From NCBI RefSeq assembly GCF_001243895.1, contig NZ_LN851186.1, positions 1,217,189 through 1,255,203 on the forward strand: a stretch of 38,015 nucleotides of DNA, written 5' to 3'. Source of the stretch: Bacillus testis. Lineage in GTDB: Bacteria; Bacillota; Bacilli; Bacillales; DSM-1321. Below the pieces are notes generated by a model. That model was given only the letters and a program-made list of their open reading frames with translations, ran no database searches and was not told the origin of the DNA. The position numbers were made by a program, and so were the translations under genes. This document shows, piece after piece, positions 7,117-13,523 of this stretch (its first letter is position 1; every line of letters begins with the position of its first letter).

Positions 7117-8766
7117 ATGCCAGCAAAAAAACCAACTCAATGGGATCAGGAAGTGGATGTAGTTGTTATGGGTACTGGAGGAGCAGCATTGGTTGCGGCC
7201 ATAACAGCACATGATCAAGGAGCAAAAGTGTTAATCATCGAGAAAACACATCAAATCGGAGGTACTACTGCCTTTTCTGGAGGGGTTCCCTGGATTCCGA
7301 TGAACCGTTATATGAAGGAAGAGGGAATAGAAGATACACGTGAAGATGCATTAAAGTATATTAGACGTATCACAGGAGGCAAAGAGCCAAATCCTGAATT
7401 AATTGAGGTTTATGTTGATAACGCTTACAAAGTGATTGATTATTTGTATGAAAATACACCGGTGCGTTTTATGATCCCAAAAAGTTATCCAGAGTATTAT
7501 TCCTTTTTTGATGGGGCAAAAGCAGGACGTTCTCTGGATCCGCTGCCATTTGACCTGAATCAAATCGGTGAGTATGGAGCATTGATCCGTAATAACCCGG
7601 CTTTCCCGCCGCTAACACTTGAAGAAGGTGGCGCAAACGGAAGTGTCGATTTTATGAAAATTGCTGAGCGCATGGAGAACAATATTGTCACAATGGGGCG
7701 CTCCTTAACGGCCGCTCTAGTGAAAGCTTGCTTGGACCGTGAAATTAACATACTTCTTGAAACTCCCGGAAAAGAACTGGTCCTGAACGATGAAGGCGAT
7801 GTCATTGGACTTGTTGCTGAACAAAAAGGAGAAAAGGTCTATATTGGCGTCTCAAATGGCGTAGTCCTCGCATCCGGAGGCTTTGAATGGAATAAAGAGC
7901 TTGTGAAAACATTCCTGAAAGGGGAGATTACCCATCCACTTTCTCCAGGGGGAAATGAAGGCGATGGTTTAATCATGGCCATGGAAGCCGGAGCGGCACT
8001 CGGCAATATGAGTGAAGCGTGGTGGTACCCGGCAATGCAGGATCCGACTTTTGAATACGAAGACCGTGTCTTGAACCAATTGGGCAATGGTGGGCGTATG
8101 GGTCCACACAGCATTATTGTTAACGGAAAGGCAAAACGTTTCGTACATGAAGGTACTGCTTATAATGATATGCCTAAAGCATTTTATGAGTTCGACCCCG
8201 TGAATGTTGAATGGCCGAATGAAAAGAACAATTGGATGATCTTTGACCAACAAATGAAAGATTATACAATGATCATTACAATGATGCCAGGTGAAGATGC
8301 TCCTGAATGGGTGAATCAATCAGACACTATCAAAGGGCTTGCCGAACAAATCGGATTGGATCCTGAGGCATTGGAAGCCACTGTTGAACGATGGAATGCA
8401 CAAGTTGAAGCGGGTGAAGATACAGATTTCCACCGAGGTACAACTTTCTTTGAAGGACTTCAATTTGGTGGAGGGAATGTCGAATTAAATCTCGGTAAAA
8501 TTGAAAAAGGTCCATACTATGCAGTTCCTGTGTACTTCGGCGCACTTGGGACAAATGGCGGACCACGCATTGACGAAAATGGACAGGTGCTCAACCTTCG
8601 TGGAAACAAAATAAAAGGGTTGTATGCTGCAGGAAATGCTGCAATGGGTATTTTCGGACCAGCTTATCTAAGCGCGGGCGGAACGATTGGGCCAGCAATC
8701 ACATTCGGTTATTTAGCAGGAAAGGCTGTTGGACAAGTAAAAAACCATTTAATTGGAGCCGAGTGA
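7117..8766 (+). CDS. FAD-dependent dehydrogenase, 3-ketosteroid-delta1-dehydrogenase-like
   Basis: This flavoprotein of the FAD_binding_2 (fumarate reductase/KstD) superfamily has 549 aa. The N-terminus has the dinucleotide fold VVVMGTGGAAL (about 15-25), the Glu of LIIEK that holds the ribose, and IGGTTAFSGG (about 48-57), the last with the WIP extension common in KstD-like enzymes. Near the C-terminus, GLYAAGNAAMGIFGPAYL leads into SAGGTIGPAITFGYLAG, matching the FAD-binding end and the Tyr-containing active-site loop of KstD. The true substrate may be a steroid or another enone/enoate. No signal peptide is present, so it acts in the cytoplasm. GGGGGAA lies before the ATG. It probably pairs functionally with the CoxG-like gene downstream. 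Confidence 0.82.
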   Translation: MPAKKPTQWDQEVDVVVMGTGGAALVAAITAHDQGAKVLIIEKTHQIGGTTAFSGGVPWIPMNRYMKEEGIEDTREDALKYIRRITGGKEPNPELIEVYVDNAYKVIDYLYENTPVRFMIPKSYPEYYSFFDGAKAGRSLDPLPFDLNQIGEYGALIRNNPAFPPLTLEEGGANGSVDFMKIAERMENNIVTMGRSLTAALVKACLDREINILLETPGKELVLNDEGDVIGLVAEQKGEKVYIGVSNGVVLASGGFEWNKELVKTFLKGEITHPLSPGGNEGDGLIMAMEAGAALGNMSEAWWYPAMQDPTFEYEDRVLNQLGNGGRMGPHSIIVNGKAKRFVHEGTAYNDMPKAFYEFDPVNVEWPNEKNNWMIFDQQMKDYTMIITMMPGEDAPEWVNQSDTIKGLAEQIGLDPEALEATVERWNAQVEAGEDTDFHRGTTFFEGLQFGGGNVELNLGKIEKGPYYAVPVYFGALGTNGGPRIDENGQVLNLRGNKIKGLYAAGNAAMGIFGPAYLSAGGTIGPAITFGYLAGKAVGQVKNHLIGAE

Positions 8767-8799
8767 TGCCAGGATGGAAGAATATAGAGAAGCTTTGAT

Positions 8800-8926
8800 G
8801 GTGAGGGTTCAATCATCCTCACCGATCATTAGTTGAACCAATCGTATTTTTCTGGCGCTTACACTTCGTCGTCTTACCTTTCGTATTGAAGTGGGAGTTT
8901 TAGTGCCAGTTAGAATGAGATAAAAA
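8800..8926 (+). repeat. Intergenic multi-hairpin repeat, copy 4 (near full length)
   Basis: Three modules are visible. Module A is GGTGAGG (8800-8806) with CCTCACC (8817-8823). Module B is CGAT (8823-8826) with ATCG (8841-8844), enclosing AGTTGAACCA. Module C is CTGGCGCT (8852-8859) with AGTGCCAG (8902-8909). The tail TTAGAATGAGATAAAA leads directly into the GGAGG of the next gene, whose ATG is 19 nt away. Confidence 0.85.
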
Positions 8927-8944
8927 TGAAGGAGGTTTGTTAAT

Positions 8945-9400
8945 ATGCCAGCAGGAACTCATACAGTGCAACTACCGGTGGGAATAGAAGAAATTTGGAC
9001 ATTCGTAAGCGACATGGACAAGTGGGCGCCGCTTGTACCTGGTTATATCGACCATGAAATCATCAATGACCGTGAATCAACATGGTCATTTAAGGGTGAT
9101 TTGGGATTCATGAAAAAAACAGTGAAACTTAAAATCGATATTACTGAATGGAAAGAACCAACAACAGTGACATTCAATCTGACGGGCTTATCCGATAATT
9201 TTAAAGGCGGCGGTTTCTTCCAAGCTGACGCGATTGATGAAACCCATACAACAATGTCGGGAAACCTTGATATTACGGCAGGCGGAGCCATGGGGCCTAT
9301 GGTCAATCAGATTATGAAGAGTTTTGTGCCGAAAACAGCAGAAGAGCTTACTGATGCTGTAGCAGAGAAGATTAAAGAAGTTGCAGGAGTTACACAATAA
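8945..9400 (+). CDS. CoxG-like SRPBCC family protein
   Basis: This 151-aa protein has the START/Bet v 1-like fold of the CoxG (carbon monoxide dehydrogenase subunit G) family, a helix-grip pocket that binds hydrophobic ligands or membranes. Visible landmarks are the conserved start (GIEEIWTFVSDMDKWAPLVPGY), written here only as its parts GIEEIWTFVSD and WAPLVPG, the central KGDLGFMKKTVKLKIDI and the C-terminal helix after GGAMGPMVNQ. No carbon monoxide dehydrogenase genes are present. The KstD-like gene 179 bp upstream on the same strand suggests a role with that enzyme, perhaps holding its hydrophobic substrate. Repeat copy 4 forms the leader and a strong terminator follows. Confidence 0.85.
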   Translation: MPAGTHTVQLPVGIEEIWTFVSDMDKWAPLVPGYIDHEIINDRESTWSFKGDLGFMKKTVKLKIDITEWKEPTTVTFNLTGLSDNFKGGGFFQADAIDETHTTMSGNLDITAGGAMGPMVNQIMKSFVPKTAEELTDAVAEKIKEVAGVTQ

Positions 9401-9445
9401 GCTGAAAAACATCGTGTTGCTTATCCAAGGTGCCAATATAGAAGC

Positions 9446-9486
9446 ATGAAGAAGGAGGGAGCCAAAACGGCTTCCTCCTTCTTCAT
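9446..9486. terminator. Bidirectional terminator between CoxG-like and cysteine synthase genes
   Basis: ATGAAGAAGGAGGGAGCC pairs with GGCTTCCTCCTTCTTCAT over AAAAC, an 18-bp stem with one mismatch region. It lies between convergent genes and can serve both. Confidence 0.85.
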
Positions 9487-9495
9487 TAATAACGG

Positions 9496-10410
9496 TTAAA
9501 TAAGATTCATGCTTAAATAGCGTTCACCTGAATCAGGCGCGATACACAGCACCCGTTTTCCTTTACCGAGCTTTTTGGCAATTTGTATGGCTCCGTATAC
9601 GGCTGCAGCTGAGGAAGGCCCGACAAATATCCCTTCTTGGCGAGGTAGTCTTCTGAATAAGTCGACTGCTTCTTCATCCTTTACTTGAATGATTTCATCA
9701 AAGATATCAGTGTTCAGGATATCAGGTATGAAGCCGGGGCTGGTGCCGACCAATTTATGCGGACCTGGCTGCCCGCCGGATAAAACGGGCGATCCTGCCG
9801 GTTCGACTACGCCTATATATAGATTGGGTATCAGCTCCTTCAATTTTTCGCCAGTGCCTGTTATCGTTCCGCCAGTGCCTGCTGTTGAGACAAAGGCATC
9901 CAGCTTGCCGTCCATTTGCCGGTAAATTTCAGGAGCTGTTGTCTGGCGGTGGATATCCGGGTTTGCATTGTTTACAAATTGCTGCGGTATAAAGCTGCCC
10001 GGGATCTGGTCATGCAATTCTTGCGCTTTGGCGATTGCGCCCGGCATTCTTTTGGAAAACGGCGTCAATACCACTTCAGCACCGTAGGCCTTCAAAAGGT
10101 TAATCCGTTCTTTGGTCATATTGTCTGGCATAACAAAAATGGAGCGGTAGCCGCGGGCTGCTGCATTCATGGCTAAACCGATTCCTGTATTCCCGCTTGT
10201 CGGTTCAATGATCGTGGCTCCCGGTTGGATGAGCCCTTCCTTTTCGGCCGTGACTAGCATATTGTAAGCTGCCCGGTCTTTGACGCTGCCTGAAGGGTTG
10301 AACATTTCAAGCTTCACAAAAACATCGGCTGCATCTTCCGGCACTACTTTATTTAGTTTCAACACCGGAGTTTCTCCTATTAAATCGGCGATATTATTTA
10401 CTACGTTCAT
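9496..10410 (-). CDS. cysK: Cysteine synthase family PLP enzyme (O-acetylserine sulfhydrylase type)
   Basis: This fold-type II PLP enzyme of 304 aa is expected to make cysteine from O-acetylserine and sulfide. The internal-aldimine Lys44 lies in NPSGSVKDR, the substrate loop PTSGNTG is at 70-76, the PLP-phosphate loop is GTGGTITGTG and the C-terminus has PSSAAAVYGA. The classical CysK C-terminal segment is replaced by PDSGERYLSMNLI. It is close in length to CysK (about 308 aa), but several differences mean a specialised paralogue such as YtkP cannot be excluded. The ATG is preceded by GGAGGAAG. A truncated second copy of its 3' end lies at 6690-6922. It is monocistronic on the minus strand. 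Confidence 0.85.
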   Translation of the reverse strand: MNVVNNIADLIGETPVLKLNKVVPEDAADVFVKLEMFNPSGSVKDRAAYNMLVTAEKEGLIQPGATIIEPTSGNTGIGLAMNAAARGYRSIFVMPDNMTKERINLLKAYGAEVVLTPFSKRMPGAIAKAQELHDQIPGSFIPQQFVNNANPDIHRQTTAPEIYRQMDGKLDAFVSTAGTGGTITGTGEKLKELIPNLYIGVVEPAGSPVLSGGQPGPHKLVGTSPGFIPDILNTDIFDEIIQVKDEEAVDLFRRLPRQEGIFVGPSSAAAVYGAIQIAKKLGKGKRVLCIAPDSGERYLSMNLI

Positions 10411-10533
10411 ATGATGACTTCCTCCTTTAATCCTTCTCTCTTATTGTTAATTCTATCGGGAAACTAGGTTAAAAGCCGATATTTTGCTCAGGATATTTTG
10501 GGGAGGAGACCATTTTGTTTTAGAAAAGGGTAC

Positions 10534-10559
10534 AAAAAAACTGCCGATCGGTTCGGCAG
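10534..10559 (-). terminator. Terminator of the SDR gene at 10592
   Basis: CTGCCGA (10541-10547) pairs with TCGGCAG (10553-10559). On the minus strand it is followed by seven T (10540-10534). The gap 10411-10591 otherwise holds only the leader of the cysteine synthase gene. Confidence 0.8.
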
Positions 10560-10591
10560 CTGGTAAAGCACTATGCGGGTAGGTGGTACTG

Positions 10592-11362
10592 TTAAGATAA
10601 ATTAGGTTGATGCACAGTGCTCCCACCATCCAATTGTAAAATATGGCCTGTCATGTAAAGTGATTCATCGCTGCCTAAGAACACAGCGGCTTGTGCTATA
10701 TCCTTCGGGCTTCCCAGGCGGGAGAGGGCATTGTTTTTTTCAAATTGGGCCTTGATTTCTTCTGTGTAGACTGCTTCGGAGGCCGGGGTTATAATCAGGC
10801 CCGGCGCAATTGCGTTACAGCGGATATTGCGTTTGCCTTCTTGTGTGGCTACATAGCGGGTTAAATTAACTACGCCTGCTTTTGCCACCCCGTATGCGGT
10901 ATAGGAATGGTCGCCGAGCAATCCGGAAACGGAAGCTGTATTAATAATACTTCCGCCGCCATTTTCCCGCATGGCAAGCACGCCGTGTTTACAGCCCCAC
11001 ATCACACTTGTTAGATTAAGATTCATTGCAAAGTCCCAGGCTTCTTTCGTCATATTGGAGACATCCACATCGATTGGTTTCGATCCACCGGCGTTATTAT
11101 GGAGGATATCAAGTTTGCCGTAAGTGGATACTGCGTGGCCGATCATTTCTTTTACGCTCTCTTCCTGGGTTGAATCGACAAAAACACTGGTTGCTTCTCC
11201 GCCGGCTGCAATAATCCGCTCGGCTATATCTTGGGCTCCAGGCAAATTGAAATCGGCCACGACCACTTTTGCACCCTCACGAGCCATCAATTGAATGGTT
11301 TCTGCCCCTATGCCTGATGCTGAACCGGTTACGATTGCCACTTTTCCTTCTAAACGATGCAT
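10592..11362 (-). CDS. Short-chain dehydrogenase/reductase (SDR)
   Basis: This classical SDR of 256 aa has TGSASGIG at 12-19, Asp37 after the second strand (NAD preference), NNAG at 89-92, Ser144, Tyr157 and Lys161 (YGVAK). The C-terminal GHILQLDGGSTVHQP is the typical substrate-loop end. It resembles secondary-alcohol or sugar dehydrogenases of the glucose-1-dehydrogenase/KduD group; the exact substrate is unknown. GGAGGAAA precedes the ATG on the minus strand. It is monocistronic with its own terminator and divergent from the ogt gene. It is one of three SDR genes here and shares no operon with the others. Confidence 0.88.
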   Translation of the reverse strand: MHRLEGKVAIVTGSASGIGAETIQLMAREGAKVVVADFNLPGAQDIAERIIAAGGEATSVFVDSTQEESVKEMIGHAVSTYGKLDILHNNAGGSKPIDVDVSNMTKEAWDFAMNLNLTSVMWGCKHGVLAMRENGGGSIINTASVSGLLGDHSYTAYGVAKAGVVNLTRYVATQEGKRNIRCNAIAPGLIITPASEAVYTEEIKAQFEKNNALSRLGSPKDIAQAAVFLGSDESLYMTGHILQLDGGSTVHQPNLS

Positions 11363-11662
11363 TTTTTTCCTCCTTCATATGGATTTCAGCGAGATGGAAA
11401 TGAAAGATTCCCGCCTTTATATATTTGAAGAATATGTACAAACTTTCTTTTTATTAATGATATCCGCGACTGTTTTGGATATTTTATAAAATGGACATAG
11501 ATGGCAGGAAATTGTATAGTAGGCGTCAAAGCAATAGAGGGACCATTGATTAGGAGTGCAAGGGAGGGGGCAGCCTGGACTGGTGAACGCCCGGAAAATA
11601 AGTATGCAGGAAGAGTTGTGTTTTATTTTGTATCGAACTGGCAGTTGGAAGGAGAATAAGAT
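11363..11662. other. Divergent gap between SDR and ogt
   Basis: This 300-bp gap must hold the promoters of both flanking genes. Apart from their ribosome sites (CCTCC complement at 11369-11373 and GGAAGGAG at 11647-11654) I see no convincing promoter pair, palindrome, RNA or repeat copy. Confidence 0.4.
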
Positions 11663-12142
11663 TTGAAATATTGTTATTTTTATCAAACAGAACTAGGCAG
11701 AGTGGGTATCCAGGAAGAAGGCAGCATGATCACACACATCTATTTTGACGGGGAAAACCCGCCTGCTGATGTTTTACAGGAAGAGACTGAATTATTGAAG
11801 GAAGCGGGAAAACAGCTGCAGGAATATTTGGCGGGAGAACGGACAGAATTCAGCTTGCCTTTGTCTGCTCGAGGGACTGCCTTTATGGAACGTGTTTGGG
11901 AAGGCTTGTGCACCATTCCCTACGGTGAAACGAGGAGCTACCGTGATATCGCCGAAGCTATTGGAAACCCAAAAGCTTGCCGTGCTGTCGGAATGGCGAA
12001 TAACCGCAACCCAATCCCGATTTTCATCCCGTGCCACCGGGTGATTGGAGCAAACGGAACTTTGACGGGATATGGTGGAGGATTAGCAATTAAGGAGCAT
12101 CTGCTGCAATTGGAAAGGCAAAAAAGCGGACAAGTCCAATGA
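11663..12142 (+). CDS. ogt: Methylated-DNA--[protein]-cysteine S-methyltransferase
   Basis: This 159-aa suicide repair protein moves the methyl group of O6-methylguanine (and O4-methylthymine) in DNA to its own cysteine. The acceptor is Cys124 in IPCHRVIG. The RAVGMANNRNP segment before it carries the Arg finger and Asn hinge, and IPYGETRSYRDIA is the DNA-binding helix-turn-helix. The N-terminal part is the usual short ribonuclease-like domain. The TTG start lies 8 nt after GGAAGGAG. Length and motifs fit Ogt/DatT; there is no Ada-type regulatory domain. It is monocistronic. Confidence 0.93.
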   Translation: MKYCYFYQTELGRVGIQEEGSMITHIYFDGENPPADVLQEETELLKEAGKQLQEYLAGERTEFSLPLSARGTAFMERVWEGLCTIPYGETRSYRDIAEAIGNPKACRAVGMANNRNPIPIFIPCHRVIGANGTLTGYGGGLAIKEHLLQLERQKSGQVQ

Positions 12143-12196
12143 ATGTCCGCCATTAGTGGCACAGCCTCCTGCTCTGTAATTACAATTATTACCAAC

Positions 12197-12226
12197 AACC
12201 CTTAGGATTTACTCTCGAGGGTTTTT
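12197..12226 (+). terminator. Terminator of ogt
   Basis: AACCCT (12197-12202) pairs with AGGGTT (12218-12223), followed by TTT. The stem is short but well placed 55 nt after the stop codon. Confidence 0.5.
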
Positions 12227-12274
12227 ACATATGTTCAAAATTATTTTAACATATGTTCAAAAATATGTTATAGT
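12227..12274 (+). promoter_or_regulatory. AmiS/UreI gene promoter with tandem operator sites
   Basis: TTAACA (12246-12251) and TATAGT (12269-12274) are 17 bp apart. The 14-mer ACATATGTTCAAAA occurs twice, at 12227-12240 and 12249-12262, exactly 22 bp (two helical turns) apart; each has an ACATATGT palindromic core. The second copy overlaps the -35 and spacer. The arrangement suggests cooperative binding of a dimeric regulator that is not encoded nearby. Confidence 0.6.
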
Positions 12275-12386
12275 AGTTTTTATTCGTGTCGTTCCCTATC
12301 AAACAGGATAGAGATCGCGGGTATGCCATTGTTCTTCTTGTTGAAGGATAGACATCGCAGAGCAAGTTGAGTAGGGGGGAGAAGGG

Positions 12387-13001
12387 ATGGGACAAGTAGG
12401 TTTATTTTTGTCCGGTGCTGCATTGTTTTTAAATAGCATGATGCTTTCTGGAAAAGCGGAAGCAAAAAGTGTAGCGGTTTTTAATTTATTTATCGGTGTG
12501 TTGCAAATTGTCTTTCCATTTTACTCGATCATTGTTTCCGATCAGGCGAATTGGACAGTTTACGGATTTGCAGCGACATTCTTATTCGGCTTAACGTATT
12601 TATTTGTCGGGTGTACCTTTTTGAAAGGGATGCATGGGAGCGGGCTTGGCTGGTTTTCTTTGTGGGTATCGGTAGTCGCTGTTATGTATACCGTTATAGC
12701 GGCCGTTCATTTCCATAATTACGTTGACGCTTTAACATGGGCCTCCTGGGTTGTGTTATGGTTCTTGTTCTATTTATTGAACAGCATGGATAAACCGATC
12801 GAGAAATTTGTCAGCAAGGTTGCGTTTATCCAGTCTTGGATTACATTAACGCTTCCTGCGATGTTTTATTTCATCGGTGTGTGGGATGATAAAGTCCTGC
12901 AGCGTATCTGGTTGATCGTTCTTCTTCTTTCGTTTGTTTATTATGCAGTTGAAGCAGTTAAATTAAAAGGCGCCAGACACCGGTCGGTGCTGCCGTCCTA
13001 A
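12387..13001 (+). CDS. AmiS/UreI family urea/amide channel
   Basis: This 204-aa integral membrane protein has about six or seven hydrophobic segments, beginning MGQVGLFLSGAALFLN. It matches the AmiS/UreI family, hexameric channels that pass urea or short-chain amides across the cytoplasmic membrane. Conserved family features include the first-helix GLFLSGAALFLN motif and the W/F-rich ALTWASWVVLWFLFY helix. GGGGGGAGAAGG precedes the ATG. No urease or amidase gene lies in the window, so the enzyme supplying the need is elsewhere. It is monocistronic, under a promoter with two operator-like repeats, and ends at a strong terminator. Confidence 0.87.
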   Translation: MGQVGLFLSGAALFLNSMMLSGKAEAKSVAVFNLFIGVLQIVFPFYSIIVSDQANWTVYGFAATFLFGLTYLFVGCTFLKGMHGSGLGWFSLWVSVVAVMYTVIAAVHFHNYVDALTWASWVVLWFLFYLLNSMDKPIEKFVSKVAFIQSWITLTLPAMFYFIGVWDDKVLQRIWLIVLLLSFVYYAVEAVKLKGARHRSVLPS

Positions 13002-13008
13002 AGTGCAG

Positions 13009-13040
13009 AAAAAGCTGCCCCGCATGCGGAGCAGCTTTTT
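13009..13040. terminator. Bidirectional terminator between amiS-like gene and ywbE
   Basis: AAAAAGCTGCCCCGC pairs with GCGGAGCAGCTTTTT around ATG, with one mismatch. It has T-runs in both directions and sits between convergent genes. Confidence 0.85.
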
Positions 13041-13045
13041 CGTTG

Positions 13046-13240
13046 TTATTTGACGATATGTTGAACTCTTCCTACTTGTCCATCAGTTAATTCAACCTTA
13101 ATTCCACGAGGGTGAACGGCTGAGTTGGTCAGCAGTCTTTTGATGGTACCGCGCGTTAATGTACCAGTCCGCTGGTCTTTTTTTAAAACAATATCCACTT
13201 CCATTCCAGGAGCCAGATTGCTTCTTTTTGTATGTTCCAT
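13046..13240 (-). CDS. ywbE: YwbE family protein
   Basis: This 64-aa protein has the YwbE (DUF2196) signature: PGMEVDIVLKKDQRTGTLTR, then GTIKRLLTNSAVHPRGIKVE and the end GQVGRVQHIV. The family forms a small beta-barrel-like domain of unknown function, widespread in bacteria. GGAGGTA lies before the ATG on the minus strand. It is monocistronic; its stop is 6 bp from the shared terminator with the AmiS-like gene. Repeat copy 5 lies just upstream but points away from it. Confidence 0.92.
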   Translation of the reverse strand: MEHTKRSNLAPGMEVDIVLKKDQRTGTLTRGTIKRLLTNSAVHPRGIKVELTDGQVGRVQHIVK

Positions 13241-13261
13241 ACATCTTACCTCCTCGCGTGT

Positions 13262-13345
13262 TATATTGAACTAATTGGTTTCTTAGGGGGGCTTGTATTT
13301 CTCCAGATGACTCGCCGTAGCGGGAGTCGCAGCGCCAGTTAGAAC
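13262..13345 (+). repeat. Intergenic multi-hairpin repeat, copy 5
   Basis: It carries TTGAACTAATTGGTTTCTTA (module B), a degenerate left arm of module C, GCGGGAGTCGCAGCGCCAG and the tail TTAGAACACG. Module A is absent. It is between divergent ywbE and helD, pointing to helD, whose start is about 180 nt away. Confidence 0.65.
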
Positions 13346-13523
13346 ACGAAATTAAAAAACTGAACAGAAAACCGTTCAGTTTGAATATGTATTGAAAAAG
13401 GCTAATCAATTTGATAAGATAAAGGATAGGACTACACGATAGTTTGTATATATAATTATCCTATTTTAATTATATAGCAAATAACGATTGGTTGTCAAAT
13501 CTTTTTTCGGGAGTGTGGCTTTG

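Noticed and set aside
8945..9400. Part of a carbon monoxide dehydrogenase operon because of CoxG similarity
   Set aside because: No CoxL/M/S genes are present; CoxG-like SRPBCC proteins occur in many other settings.
12227..12262. TnrA/GlnR nitrogen box before the urea channel gene
   Set aside because: The TGT-N11-ACA spacing of that box is not met; the 14-bp direct repeats explain the similarity.
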